Below are positions 1 through 8,696 of a stretch of DNA of 64,000 bases, piece by piece. Each line of letters begins with the position of its first letter. Position 1 is the stretch's first letter. The position numbers and the translations under genes are program-made. Location: positions 1,984,001 through 2,048,000 of the forward strand of contig NZ_JQMJ01000004.1 in the NCBI RefSeq assembly GCF_000744655.1, written 5' to 3'. The stretch comes from Streptacidiphilus rugosus AM-16 (GTDB lineage Bacteria; Actinomycetota; Actinomycetes; Streptomycetales; Streptomycetaceae). Below the pieces are notes generated by a model. It was not told the origin of the DNA. It saw only the letters and a program-made list of their open reading frames with translations, and did not search any database.

Positions 1-69
1 TACATCCACGACCGCTACGGCACCCCCTGCTCGGCGTGGAGTTTCTGGCAAGCGCACAACTGGTACTGA
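1..69 (+). CDS. C-terminal end of a transglycosylase-like secreted protein (partial)
   Basis: The window opens inside a reading frame that ends with the last 22 residues of a protein and a TGA. The tail holds an RYGTPCSAWSFWQAHNWY segment. This is the usual ending of the small secreted lytic-transglycosylase-like (SLT/resuscitation-factor-type) proteins of streptomycetes, where the Cys is thought to form a disulfide. The catalytic part lies left of the window and cannot be seen. The next three genes also act on peptidoglycan, which supports the reading. Confidence 0.55.
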   Translation, partial: YIHDRYGTPCSAWSFWQAHNWY

Positions 70-115
70 TCCATTGTCATGGACCGATCCAGCTCGACGT
101 AGCAAGGAGAACGAA

Positions 116-880
116 GTGACCAGTTCCTCCCTCGACCGCCGGACCCTGCTGCGCTACGGCACCGGCGCCCTCGCGGCGACCGGCGTCGCCCTGGTGGCGA
201 ACGTCGGCCTCGCCCGCTCCGCGTCCGCCTACGGGTGGCCGGGGACGCTCTCCCAGGGTTCCTCCGGCAGCGCGGTGTCCGAACTGCAGATCCGCGTCGC
301 CGGCTGGGCGGCGGACTCCGCCGCGCAGACCTATGTGGCGGTGGACGGCTCCTTCGGCCCCGGCACCGCGGCCGCGGTGCGCCGGTTCCAGTCGGCCTAC
401 GGGCTGAGCGCCGACGGCGTGGCCGGCCCGCAGACCTTCGGCGTGCTCAACTCGCTGGAGAAGTCCGACGGTTCCACCGCGCATTTCAACTGGTCCGAGT
501 TCACCAGCCACGACGGCTCCGGCTTCGGCGGCGGCAACGTGGGAGCCACCGAGGTCAAGGAGAACGTGCGGCGCACCATGTACAAGCTGGAGGCGCTGCG
601 CAAGAAGGCGGGCGACCGCGCCGTCACCATCAACTCGGGTTTCCGCAGCACCTCGTACAACGCCTCGGTCGGCGGTGCGTCCAACTCGATGCACACCTAC
701 GGCGTCGCCGCGGACACCGCCGTCTCGGGTCTGTCCACCCTCAGCGTCTACCGCATCGCGGAGACCTGCGGCTTCTCCGGCCTGGAGACCCACACCGTGT
801 CCTGGCAGCACGTGGACAGCCGGGTTGAGCACGGCAACTACGGCTCCGGCTTCTGGTGGTGGCAGGACGGCGTCGCGTAG
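116..880 (+). CDS. Secreted zinc D-Ala-D-Ala carboxypeptidase-like protein (peptidase M15) with peptidoglycan-binding domain
   Basis: Predicted 254-residue exported enzyme that trims D-Ala-D-Ala or related peptide bonds in the cell wall. I chose the GTG at 116 because AAGGAG lies six bases upstream; an ATG at 74 in the same frame lacks a ribosome site. Residues 8-9 are an RR pair followed by a hydrophobic stretch, consistent with a Tat signal. A peptidoglycan-binding fold covers about 48-112. The M15 zinc site is visible as H193 and D200 in SMHTYGVAAD and H232 in WQHVD. The order matches the Streptomyces albus G-type carboxypeptidase. The exact substrate is not determinable from sequence. Confidence 0.85.
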   Translation: MTSSSLDRRTLLRYGTGALAATGVALVANVGLARSASAYGWPGTLSQGSSGSAVSELQIRVAGWAADSAAQTYVAVDGSFGPGTAAAVRRFQSAYGLSADGVAGPQTFGVLNSLEKSDGSTAHFNWSEFTSHDGSGFGGGNVGATEVKENVRRTMYKLEALRKKAGDRAVTINSGFRSTSYNASVGGASNSMHTYGVAADTAVSGLSTLSVYRIAETCGFSGLETHTVSWQHVDSRVEHGNYGSGFWWWQDGVA

Positions 881-961
881 CGCCCCCGCCCCCACCTCGC
901 ACCGCACCGCACCGCACCTACGTACCACCGCACAGTCACAGCGAACGAAAGAGAATCACCA

Positions 962-1417
962 GTGCGCTCGAACGCCTTCACCAGGACCCTCGTCGGCCTC
1001 GCCACCGTCGCCGCCGTCGCGGGCGGCGGTCTCGCCTCGGCGGGCACCGCCCTTGCCGCGCCGCGGCCGGCCGTGGCCCCGCAGCTCGTCCACCCGATGA
1101 CCGTGGCCAACCTCGGTCTGACCGTCGACCAGGCCAAGCGGGTCCAGCACTGGCTCCAGGAGTTCTGGGGCTACAACGACGGGATCGACGGGCAGCTGGG
1201 CACGAACAGCTGGAAGGCCATGCAGCGCAGCCTCCAGCAGTTCTGGGGCTACACCGGACAGATCGACGGCATCGTCGGCAGCGGCACCGTCAGCGCGCTC
1301 CAGCGGATGCTGAAGGACGGCGGCTGGGGCTACTCCGGCGCGATCGACGGGATCGCCGGACCCGGGACGACGGCCGCGTTCGCGGCCTTCGCCGCGGGCG
1401 AGGGCGGGCCCGCCTGA
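962..1417 (+). CDS. Secreted peptidoglycan-binding repeat protein
   Basis: A 151-residue exported protein with a Sec signal peptide ending near ALA at residue 33. The rest is made of three short repeats, each with a WGY motif (residues 69, 95 and 122) followed by IDG and a G-x-G-T turn. This is the pattern of peptidoglycan-binding_1-like modules. No catalytic domain is present, so it is probably a wall-binding or adaptor protein. It starts at GTG 962 about 80 bases after the M15 peptidase and may be cotranscribed with it. A strong hairpin terminator follows. Confidence 0.75.
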   Translation: MRSNAFTRTLVGLATVAAVAGGGLASAGTALAAPRPAVAPQLVHPMTVANLGLTVDQAKRVQHWLQEFWGYNDGIDGQLGTNSWKAMQRSLQQFWGYTGQIDGIVGSGTVSALQRMLKDGGWGYSGAIDGIAGPGTTAAFAAFAAGEGGPA

Positions 1418-1441
1418 GGGCCCACCGAGCAGTACGGACAA

Positions 1442-1481
1442 GGCGACGCCCCGGCAGCCCGCTCGCTGCCGGGGCGTCGCC
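1442..1481. terminator. Bidirectional terminator, 17-bp perfect stem
   Basis: A perfect 17-bp inverted repeat (1442-1458 and 1465-1481) with a six-base loop lies between the convergent peptidoglycan-binding gene and amidase gene. There is no long T tract, as is usual in high-GC actinobacteria. It can serve both transcripts. Confidence 0.8.
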
Positions 1482-1514
1482 CGTCCTCCGCCGGGACCCA
1501 CGCCCGGTGCCGGG

Positions 1515-2630
1515 TCAGGCGAGCAGCCTGCTCCAGGTGCGGGCGTCCACCACGCCGTCGGCGGGCAGGCCCGCGGACGTCTGGAACGAGGTGACCCCGG
1601 CCTGGGTACCGGGGCCGAAGGCGCCGTCCACCGTCGTGGCCAGGCCGTGGGCGCCGAGCTGGCTCTGGACCGCCATCACCGCCTTGCCCGAGGCCCCGCG
1701 CACCAGGGGTGCCACGGCCTGGCTCCAGGTCTGGTTGCCCGCCACCCCGTCCGCGGCGGCGTGCGTGGTGTTCTGGAAGGTCGTGACCGCGCTCTGGGTG
1801 GCGGGTCCGTAGGCGCCGTCCACCGTGACCGGCACGCCGCGCTGGTTCAGCAGGTACTGCAGCGTCCGCACGTTCTCGCCGGACGCGCCGCTGCCGAGCA
1901 CCGGCCACACGGGCCCGGTCGGATCGCCGCCGATCCGCGCCGCGACGTCGCGGCGCAGCTGCGGGATCATCGCGTAGAGCCGGTCGCCCGGGCACTCGGT
2001 GTTGTTGAAGTCCCGGTGCCCGTAGATCTGGTAGGCGCGCAGGCCGTACTGCGAGCAGATGTAGGAGATGAGGTCCACCAGCGCCGCGTACTGCTGGCCG
2101 CGCGGGTCGACGGTGCTGTAGGTGCCCTCGTTCTCGATGCCGATGGCCACCGTGTTCTGCGAGGTGCAGTGGGCCGACTCCACGTGCTGGGTGCCGGAGG
2201 CCAGCGTGGCCAGGCTGTTGTGGCGGCCCTCCATGATGTAGGCGCCCCGGCTGATGGTGAAGTGCTGTCCGGTGTCGATCCAGTGCTCGGTGTCCATCTG
2301 GTACGTCTGCATCGACTGCGCCAGCGAGTACGCGGCGGCCTGGGAGTAGTCGGTGACGTTGGCGGTCGCGGTGTGATGCACGATCACCTTGTCCGGGACG
2401 CCGGCGATCACGTTGAGCGGGGCGCTTGCCGGGCGTGCGCCCCAGGCGGCGGTGCTCGCCACCGTCGGACCGGCAGCGGCGGCCCGGGCGGTCGCGGCAC
2501 GGGGCGTTGTGGCACGGGCCGCGCTCTCCGGGAGCGCGACCGCGAGCAGCGCCCCCGCGCCGAGCGTGAGGGCGCCGCCGAGGAGGGCGCGGCGTCCGGG
2601 CATGGACGGAAGGGAAGGGTGGTGAGTCAT
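1515..2630 (-). CDS. Secreted N-acetylmuramoyl-L-alanine amidase (amidase_2/PGRP) with two peptidoglycan-binding domains
   Basis: A 371-residue exported amidase predicted to cleave between N-acetylmuramic acid and L-Ala in peptidoglycan. The start at 2630 (MTHH) is preferred over an in-frame ATG 11 codons upstream because a GGAA lies at a normal distance. An RR pair at residues 13-14 before a hydrophobic run suggests Tat export. The zinc site of the T7-lysozyme fold is visible: H85 in VHHTA, H205 in YGHRD and C213 in ECPG. Two peptidoglycan-binding_1 modules follow at about 240-305 and 308-370, each with a VDGxxGPxTQ core. Confidence 0.9.
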   Translation of the reverse strand: MTHHPSLPSMPGRRALLGGALTLGAGALLAVALPESAARATTPRAATARAAAAGPTVASTAAWGARPASAPLNVIAGVPDKVIVHHTATANVTDYSQAAAYSLAQSMQTYQMDTEHWIDTGQHFTISRGAYIMEGRHNSLATLASGTQHVESAHCTSQNTVAIGIENEGTYSTVDPRGQQYAALVDLISYICSQYGLRAYQIYGHRDFNNTECPGDRLYAMIPQLRRDVAARIGGDPTGPVWPVLGSGASGENVRTLQYLLNQRGVPVTVDGAYGPATQSAVTTFQNTTHAAADGVAGNQTWSQAVAPLVRGASGKAVMAVQSQLGAHGLATTVDGAFGPGTQAGVTSFQTSAGLPADGVVDARTWSRLLA

Positions 2631-2800
2631 GGGCGGGTTCCTGATCCTTGACCGCTCGAACATTCAGGCGGGACACGGCTGTTGCGCCCCAATCTCCCCG
2701 GCGGCGCTCCGTCCCCGCACCCTTCCCACGTCCCCGTGCGGCTCGGTCCGGCGTCCCAGGGACGCCGGACCGAGCCGCACCGAAGGAAACCGGGCGGAGC

Positions 2801-4312
2801 CTACGAGCGGCCCAGCGGCTCCTGGGCCCGGGCCGGGCGCGCGGGACGCGGCGGGCGGACCAGCGTGGCCAGCACCACGAAGGCCACCAGCACCAGCGCC
2901 GCCGAGCAGGTCATCGCCATCGAGACACCGTGGGCCAGCGTCGCGTGCTGCGCGGCCGGGCCGGTGCCGGACGGGTGGCTGGTGGCCCGGGTGAACGCGG
3001 TGATCCCGACGGCGGTGCCGAGCGCGCCGCCCGCCTGCTGCATGGTCTGCAGCGTTCCGGACGCCGCTCCGGAGATCTCCGGCCGGACGCTGGACAGGAT
3101 CGTGAGGCTCAGCGGGACCATGGTGAAGCCGGCGCCGAACCCGAAGAACAGCATCGAGGGCAGGATTCCGGACGCGTAGTGGGTGTGCGCGTCGACCCTG
3201 GTGAGCAGCAGCAGACCGGTGAGCAGCAGCAGTGGCGCCCCGAGCAGGAACGGCCGGGCGCCGAACCTGGGCACCAGGCGCGGAGCCAGCCGCGCCCCGG
3301 CGAAGATCGGCACCGCCAGCGGCAGGAAGGCGAAGCCGGCCTGCATCGGCGAGAGTCCCAGACCGTTCTGCAGGTACTGGGTGATGAAGAAGAACATCCC
3401 GAACATCGCCGCAGCGACCAGCAGCATCGCGGCGTAGCCACCGGCCCGCACCCGGTCGGTGAGCAGGAAGAGCGGCAGCAGCGGCTGCCCGACCCTGCGC
3501 TCGATCAGGACGAAGCCGGCCAGCAGCAGGACCGCCGCGGCGAAGCAGCCCACGGTCAGCGGCGTGCCCCAGCCGACCGTCGCGGCCCGGATGAAGCCGT
3601 AGACCAGCGCGACCATGCCGGCCGTGGCGGTCGCCGCGCCCGCCAGGTCGAGGCGACCGCCCTGACGCGGCGGCTCCTGGATCACGCGCGGCGCCAGCAG
3701 GGTGACGGCGAGCCCGAAGGGCACGTTGATGAACATGACCCAGCGCCAGTTCAGCCAGGAGGTCAGCAGTCCGCCCAGGATCAGCCCGACGGTGGCTCCG
3801 CCGGCCGACATGGCCGAGAAGAGACCGATCGCACGGGCCCGCTCGGTGGCGTCCTGGAAGGTGGCGACGATCAGCGCCAGCGTGCTCGGCGCCGCGACGG
3901 CCGCGCCGACGCCCTGGGCGACGCGGGCGAGCAGCAGCTCGGTGGGCGTGGTGGCGAGGCCGCCGGCCAGCGAGGCGAGGGTGAAGAGCGCGATGCCGGA
4001 GGCCAGCAGCCGACGTCGACCGAAGACGTCGCCTGCCCGGCCGCCGAGCAGCAGCAGCCCGCCGAAGGTCAGCGAGTAGATGTTCATGACCCAGCTCAGC
4101 CCGGCCGAGGAGAAGCCGAGCGCGTGCTGGATGCCAGGCAGCGCGATGGAGACGACGGTGGCGTCGAGGATCACCATCAACTGGCAGGTGAGGATCACCG
4201 CGAGCGCCAGCGGATGGCGTGCCCGTGGTGGTGGTTGCACCGAGGACCTCTGCTGCGCCGACGAGGCGACAGCAACGGAGGAAACGGGAGTGGTGAGGGT
4301 GTTCTCGGACAT
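2801..4312 (-). CDS. DHA2-family drug:H+ antiporter (EmrB/QacA type)
   Basis: A 503-residue membrane exporter with about 14 hydrophobic segments. The DHA2 signature is seen in the G-rich helix followed by WRWVMFINVPFG, and the N-terminal helix has LDATVVSIALP, a typical motif D. It probably expels lipophilic drugs or an endogenous metabolite using the proton gradient. Start MSENT at 4312 was chosen because upstream codons run through the operator region. It is divergent from the TetR gene at 4437 with two palindromic operators between, so it is very likely repressed by that regulator and induced by its own substrates. Confidence 0.88.
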   Translation of the reverse strand: MSENTLTTPVSSVAVASSAQQRSSVQPPPRARHPLALAVILTCQLMVILDATVVSIALPGIQHALGFSSAGLSWVMNIYSLTFGGLLLLGGRAGDVFGRRRLLASGIALFTLASLAGGLATTPTELLLARVAQGVGAAVAAPSTLALIVATFQDATERARAIGLFSAMSAGGATVGLILGGLLTSWLNWRWVMFINVPFGLAVTLLAPRVIQEPPRQGGRLDLAGAATATAGMVALVYGFIRAATVGWGTPLTVGCFAAAVLLLAGFVLIERRVGQPLLPLFLLTDRVRAGGYAAMLLVAAAMFGMFFFITQYLQNGLGLSPMQAGFAFLPLAVPIFAGARLAPRLVPRFGARPFLLGAPLLLLTGLLLLTRVDAHTHYASGILPSMLFFGFGAGFTMVPLSLTILSSVRPEISGAASGTLQTMQQAGGALGTAVGITAFTRATSHPSGTGPAAQHATLAHGVSMAMTCSAALVLVAFVVLATLVRPPRPARPARAQEPLGRS

Positions 4313-4368
4313 GGCTCCGCCCCTGGAGTACATGGAGAATGGGAGGTGAGAATTGGCAGGGAACTCAA

Positions 4369-4385
4369 ACGGAGATATCCTCCGG
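4369..4385. promoter_or_regulatory. TetR operator O1 (imperfect palindrome)
   Basis: ACGGAGATATCCTCCGG is a 17-bp near-palindrome whose left half matches the second site at 4402 exactly for seven bases. It lies 57 bases before the exporter start. The centres of the two sites are 33 bp apart, about three helix turns, so two dimers would bind the same face. Confidence 0.7.
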
Positions 4386-4401
4386 TTCCAGGGACAACAA
4401 T

Positions 4402-4418
4402 ACGGAGACAGTCTCCGT
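4402..4418. promoter_or_regulatory. TetR operator O2 (perfect palindrome)
   Basis: ACGGAGACAGTCTCCGT has perfect 8-bp arms around one base. It lies 19 bases before the TetR start codon and would allow autoregulation. Sites of this CGGAGA/TCTCCG type are common in front of TetR-controlled exporters. Confidence 0.78.
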
Positions 4419-4436
4419 TTAGCAAGGGATGAGGTC

Positions 4437-5039
4437 ATGACGGCCGAAACCGCGGCGCAGGACGCCTCCGACCGACCGTCGCGACGCCCCATGCGCGCCG
4501 ACGCCCGGCGCAACTACGAGCGCCTGGTCGAGGTCGCCACCGAGTCCTTCCTCGCCAACGGCCCGAACACCTCACTCGACGAGATCGCCAAGCGCGCGGG
4601 TGTCGGCCCCGGCACCCTCTACCGGCACTTCCCCACCCGCGACGACCTGTTCGACGCGGTCTGCACCCGCTGGACCGACGCGGTGGCGGCGGACGCGCGG
4701 CCCCTGCTCGCCGAGGAAGGCGAGCCGATCGAGGCGCTGCGCGTGTGGCTGGTCAAACTCGTGGACCACGTCGGCGAGTTCAAGGGCCTGGCCTCGGCCC
4801 TGCTGCTGACCGGCGACCGCAAGCAGGAGACGGCCGGAGTGCTGCACCGCACCTCCGAGGAGCTGATCGCGCGGGCACAGGCGAGCGGCGACATCCGTCA
4901 GGACGTCAGCGTGAGCGAGATCATGCAGCTGACCACCGGGATCACCTACGCCTGCAGCAGCGCGAAGCAGATGAACAAGCCCAGCAGCTCGCCGGAGCGG
5001 CTGATCGGCCTGATCATGGACGGGCTCACGGTCCGCTAG
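4437..5039 (+). CDS. TetR-family transcriptional repressor
   Basis: A 200-residue regulator. Residues about 20-70 form the DNA-binding domain: LVEVATESFLANG, then SLDEIAKRAGVGPGTLYRHFPTRDDL, the classic TetR helix-turn-helix. The C-terminal half is the variable ligand pocket. The ATG at 4437 (MTAETA) fits the family length. It is divergent from the DHA2 exporter and shares a control region with two matching palindromes, so it most likely represses both genes until an exported compound binds. The ligand is unknown. Confidence 0.9.
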   Translation: MTAETAAQDASDRPSRRPMRADARRNYERLVEVATESFLANGPNTSLDEIAKRAGVGPGTLYRHFPTRDDLFDAVCTRWTDAVAADARPLLAEEGEPIEALRVWLVKLVDHVGEFKGLASALLLTGDRKQETAGVLHRTSEELIARAQASGDIRQDVSVSEIMQLTTGITYACSSAKQMNKPSSSPERLIGLIMDGLTVR

Positions 5040-5108
5040 CGCGTCGGGGCCGGGGCCGGTTCACGGCGGGCGTCGCCGGACCGGCCGGACCCGGCGGGCG
5101 CGCGGGCC

Positions 5109-5291
5109 CTACCGGGCCCGGTCGGTGGGCTCGCCCTTGCGGGACAGCGCGGCGACCGCGGCGGCCAGCGCGAGCGTCGCCTCCACCTGGGCCACCTGGA
5201 CGTGGTACTCACGGGTGTGCGTCAGGCTGGACGCGCGCGACTCCGCCAGGGCGCGGAAAGCCAGCTGCTCGTGGTGTTCGAAGTCCGCCAT
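5109..5291 (-). CDS. Small conserved-looking helical protein, function unknown
   Basis: A 60-residue protein starting MADFEHHEQLAFRALAESRA. It is rich in Ala, Glu and His and looks like two or three helices, with no signal peptide, membrane segment or cysteine. I do not recognise a family. It is divergent from the CrtI-like gene at 5362, with about 70 bases between. The frame shows normal high-GC codon bias, which is the main reason to call it a gene. Confidence 0.5.
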   Translation of the reverse strand: MADFEHHEQLAFRALAESRASSLTHTREYHVQVAQVEATLALAAAVAALSRKGEPTDRAR

Positions 5292-5361
5292 GCCGCCGAT
5301 CATAGTGGCCCGCCCCCACCCGGCGGAGCCGCCCGCTGACCAGCGCATAGGATCCATGACC

Positions 5362-6786
5362 ATGGCACGGATCGTCGTCATCGGCGCAGGCATGGGCGGG
5401 CTCGCCACCGCGGCACGGCTCGCCACGGTGGGCCACAGGGTGACTCTCTGCGAAGCGGCCGACACCCACGGCGGAATGGTCGGCGACCACCGGCGCGACG
5501 GCTTCCGCTTCGACACCGGCCCGGGGCTGCTGACGCTTCCCGCCGTCTACCGCGACCTGATGCTCAAGACCGGGCGGACCAGTCTCGAGGAGGAGGTCGA
5601 GCTGCGCCCGGTCGATCCCGGCAGCGTGCACCTGCTGCCGGACGGCACCCGCGTCGCCCTCGCCAACGCCTCGCTCGCCAGGGTCGAGAGCGCCCTCAGC
5701 GGCGCGCTCGGCGCGGACGCGGGCGAGCGCTGGGCCGCGATGCTGCGACGCGGACGCGGCGTCTGGGAGGCGACCCGCCGACCGCTGCTGGAGGAGCCGC
5801 TCCCCGAGGACCCGTCCGCACTGCGGCGGGACCCCTACGCCCCGGCCCGGCGCGGCCTGCTCGCCCGCGCGTCCCGGACGCTGGGCGAGGTCGCCGCGCG
5901 GGAGCTGCGCGACCCCGGGCTGACCGCCCTGCTCGACGAGTACGCGCTGCGCTTCGGCCTGGACCCGGAGCGCGCGCCCGCCTCGTTGACCTCGATGCCC
6001 TACATGGAGCAGAGCTTCGGCGTCTGGTACGTCACCGGCGGACTGCGCGCCCTCGCCGACGCGGTGCTGCGCCGCTGCGAGGCGCGCCGGGTCGAGCTGC
6101 GCTTCGGCACACGGGTGGAGCGGGTCCTCGGCGAGGAGCGGGCGACCGGCGTCGCGCTCGCCGACGGCAGCGTCCTGGATGCGGACGCCGTCGTCGACAG
6201 CCGTCCGCCCCGGCAGCCCACCGGTGCGCCCGGCCGCTTCACCCTGCTGCTCGCCCTGCGCGGCGCCAGGCCGGAGGGGACGGCGCACCGCACCGTGCTG
6301 CACGCACCGGACCGCGCCGACGAACTCGACGCGCTCTTCGGCCGCACCCCACGCCTCTGTGCCCGTCCGACGTTGCAGCTGCTCCGGCCGGACGACGCCA
6401 CCCTCGCCCCGGCCGGGCACGGGACTGCGGTGCTGACCGCGACCGTCCCCGCGCATGGACCGGTCGACTGGACCGACGCCGCACGCGTCTCCGACTACGC
6501 CGACGCCCTGCTCGCCCGTGCCGTGACGGCCGCGCCCGAGCTGGGCGACCAGGTGCTCTGGACCCACGCCCGCACCCCGGCCGACACCGAGGCGGAGACC
6601 GGGACCCCCGGCGGCTCGGTCCCCCCGCCCTCCCTCGCGGGCGCGGGCGGCACGTTCCTGGCCCCGCCGAACGCGGACCGGCTGCCCGGCCTCTTCCATG
6701 TCGGCGGCGCGACCCACCCCGGCGGCGGACTGGCCAGGGTCGGCATGTCGGCGACGGTCGTCTCCGGGCTCATCGGCACGCCGTAG
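5362..6786 (+). CDS. FAD-dependent phytoene-desaturase (CrtI)-like oxidoreductase
   Basis: A 474-residue flavoprotein of the carotenoid desaturase/amine oxidase fold. The N-terminus has the dinucleotide motif GAGMGG at residues 8-13, then a Glu and HGGMVG. The C-terminus has LFHVGGATHPGGG followed by GMSATVVSG, the standard CrtI ending. Start 5362 is favoured over the ATG at 5356 because AGGA then has a normal spacing. No carotenoid synthase genes are adjacent, but a polyprenyl diphosphate synthase lies 2 kb downstream, so an isoprenoid substrate is plausible. It could equally be an orphan retinol/phytoene-type oxidoreductase. Confidence 0.75.
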   Translation: MARIVVIGAGMGGLATAARLATVGHRVTLCEAADTHGGMVGDHRRDGFRFDTGPGLLTLPAVYRDLMLKTGRTSLEEEVELRPVDPGSVHLLPDGTRVALANASLARVESALSGALGADAGERWAAMLRRGRGVWEATRRPLLEEPLPEDPSALRRDPYAPARRGLLARASRTLGEVAARELRDPGLTALLDEYALRFGLDPERAPASLTSMPYMEQSFGVWYVTGGLRALADAVLRRCEARRVELRFGTRVERVLGEERATGVALADGSVLDADAVVDSRPPRQPTGAPGRFTLLLALRGARPEGTAHRTVLHAPDRADELDALFGRTPRLCARPTLQLLRPDDATLAPAGHGTAVLTATVPAHGPVDWTDAARVSDYADALLARAVTAAPELGDQVLWTHARTPADTEAETGTPGGSVPPPSLAGAGGTFLAPPNADRLPGLFHVGGATHPGGGLARVGMSATVVSGLIGTP

Positions 6787-6802
6787 CCCCGCGCGGGCCG
6801 TC

Positions 6803-7552
6803 CTACGGCTGCGACTCCGGGTAGTGGTACTGCGCGTACTCGGGCTGCTGGGGGTAGGCCGCCTGGTACGGGTACTCCACCGGCTGCTGGTACTCCGGAT
6901 AGGGCTGCTGGTACTCGGCGTACTGCTGCTGGTCGGGCTGCGGCTGGTACGCGGCGGCGTACTGCTGCTGGTAGTCGGGCTGGGCCTGCTGATAGCCCTG
7001 CTGCGGGTCCTGGTACTGCCCGTAGTACTCGGCGTAGGCGTACTCCTGGGGCTGCTGCACGTAGGCGCCCTGCTCGGTCGCGTAGCCGTAGTAGGCGGCC
7101 TGCTGCTCCTGCTCGCCGTAGCCGTAGTAGACGCTGTCGCCCTCGACCTGGTACTCCTCGGCCTGGAACACCGCCGTCGCCTCGACCGCCGCCACCGACT
7201 CCACCGCGCTGACCTCGCCCACGACCACCGGCTCGGGCGCGGCCACCGCGACAGGACCGGCGGCGGCCGCGCCGAAGAGGCGGCCGACGACCGGCACCCG
7301 CTCCGGCGGGACCAGCGACCAGTAGGGGCCGCCGGGGGCCTTGAGCGCGCGCGAGGCCAGGTACTGTCCCGCGCCGAAACCCAGGACTCCCCCGCCGATC
7401 AGCGGCAGCGAGCCCATCGCTACACCGCCCACCAGTCCGAGGAATCCGGCCAGCGCGAGCGCCCGCCAGGGCAGGGGGGCGCGGCGCTGCAGCAGCAGTT
7501 CGCCGAGCAGCCACAGGGCGACCACCGCGAACGCGGCATACAACAGGGTCAC
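6803..7552 (-). CDS. Membrane protein with long Tyr/Gln/Pro-rich low-complexity tail
   Basis: A 249-residue protein. Residues 1-65 contain two or three hydrophobic helices (a Leu-rich first helix, then a Gly-rich hairpin). A linker with Val/Ala/Glu follows. From about residue 130 to the end the sequence is dominated by Tyr, Gln, Pro and Glu in units such as YQQQY and EYQQP. The start is GTG 7552. No enzymatic domain is visible. Such Y/Q-rich tails are disordered and can phase-separate or bind partners; this is inference. It is convergent with the CrtI-like gene, 16 bases away, and lies downstream of metF on the same strand. Confidence 0.7.
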   Translation of the reverse strand: MTLLYAAFAVVALWLLGELLLQRRAPLPWRALALAGFLGLVGGVAMGSLPLIGGGVLGFGAGQYLASRALKAPGGPYWSLVPPERVPVVGRLFGAAAAGPVAVAAPEPVVVGEVSAVESVAAVEATAVFQAEEYQVEGDSVYYGYGEQEQQAAYYGYATEQGAYVQQPQEYAYAEYYGQYQDPQQGYQQAQPDYQQQYAAAYQPQPDQQQYAEYQQPYPEYQQPVEYPYQAAYPQQPEYAQYHYPESQP

Positions 7553-7621
7553 CTCTCGCCCACCACCTCTCGCACCGTCGAACGGTGGAGCACACCGTAC
7601 CGGTTCGGGACGGGCGCCGGA

Positions 7622-8539
7622 TCAGGCCTGTGGAGTCAGCCCGAGGTTCTGGTAGATCTCCGAGGTCACCGTCGAGAAGTTCATCGTCATGAAGTGCAGG
7701 CCGGGGGTGCCCTCGTCGAGCAGGCGGCGGCACATCTCCGTGGCGTACTCGATGCCGACCGCGCGCACCGCGGCCGGGTCGTCCTCCAGCGCCAGCATCC
7801 GCTCGGCGAGCGCGGGCGGGAACCAGGCGGTGCTGAGCTCGGGGATCCGGCGCAGCGAGCGGACGCTGGTGACCGGCATGATCTCGGGGATGATCGGCAC
7901 CTCGCAGCCGGCCGCGGCGACGCGGTCACGGAAGCGCAGGTAGAAGTCGACGTCGAAGAACATCTGCGTGATCGCGTAGTCGGCGCCCGCGCGGACCTTG
8001 GTCACGAAGTGGCGGATGTCGTCGTCCCAGTTGTCCGAGCGCGGGTGCCCCTCGGGGAAGGCCGCCACGCCGACGCAGAAGTCGCCGGACTCCTTGATCA
8101 GCTCGACCAGCTCGGACGCGTAGTTCACGCCCTGGGCGTGCGACACCCACTCGCCCAGCGGGTCGCCCGGCGGGTCGCCGCGCAGCGCGAGGACGTTGCG
8201 GACGTCCTGGTCGGCGTAGTGGCCGAGGATGTTCCGCAGCTCGGCGACGGTGTGGTCGACCGCCGTCAGGTGCGCGACGGGGGTGAGCGTGGTCTCCGCC
8301 GCGATCCGGCCGGTGATGTTGATGGTGCGGCCGCGCGTGGAACCGCCTGCGCCGTAGGTGACGCAGACGAAGGTCGGCGAGAGCGCCTCGAGCCTGCGGA
8401 TCGCCTTCCACAGGCCCGCCTCCGCCTCGGGCGTGCGCGGGGGCATGAACTCGAAGGAGTAGGACTTGGCCCCGGACGCCAGAAGATCACGAATGGAGAC
8501 CGCGCGGTCAGGGCGGGTGCTGGGGGTTCCGAGAGCCAT
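7622..8539 (-). CDS. metF: 5,10-methylenetetrahydrofolate reductase
   Basis: A 305-residue FAD enzyme that reduces methylene-THF to methyl-THF for methionine synthesis. The family signature FEFMPPR gives catalytic Glu30. [17 protein letters not shown] and [10 protein letters not shown] are the other expected conserved blocks. Length fits the family. The ATG at 8539 has no Shine-Dalgarno site; a TAACCT -10 element (8546-8551) ends six bases upstream, so the mRNA is probably leaderless. It is divergent from the polyprenyl synthase, as in the mycobacterial Rv2172c-idsA2 pair. Confidence 0.95.
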   Translation of the reverse strand: MALGTPSTRPDRAVSIRDLLASGAKSYSFEFMPPRTPEAEAGLWKAIRRLEALSPTFVCVTYGAGGSTRGRTINITGRIAAETTLTPVAHLTAVDHTVAELRNILGHYADQDVRNVLALRGDPPGDPLGEWVSHAQGVNYASELVELIKESGDFCVGVAAFPEGHPRSDNWDDDIRHFVTKVRAGADYAITQMFFDVDFYLRFRDRVAAAGCEVPIIPEIMPVTSVRSLRRIPELSTAWFPPALAERMLALEDDPAAVRAVGIEYATEMCRRLLDEGTPGLHFMTMNFSTVTSEIYQNLGLTPQA

Positions 8540-8696
8540 AAAGGAAGGTTATCCGCGATCCGGACGCATCCTGAAACAACTGTCCAGTCCTTGGGACGGC
8601 AGGTCGCGGCCGGAACACCCGCCCCGGCAAGCCCCGCCACCCGGGCCGCGGCGCCGCGCGTTACGCTTTTGGTCCCCGTACCGCTCGGAGTCCCCG

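Noticed and set aside
2648-4432. Long open frame on the plus strand opposite the DHA2 exporter
   Set aside because: It is rich in Arg, Gly and Gln and mirrors the exporter's codon bias. Membrane segments and family motifs belong to the minus-strand frame.
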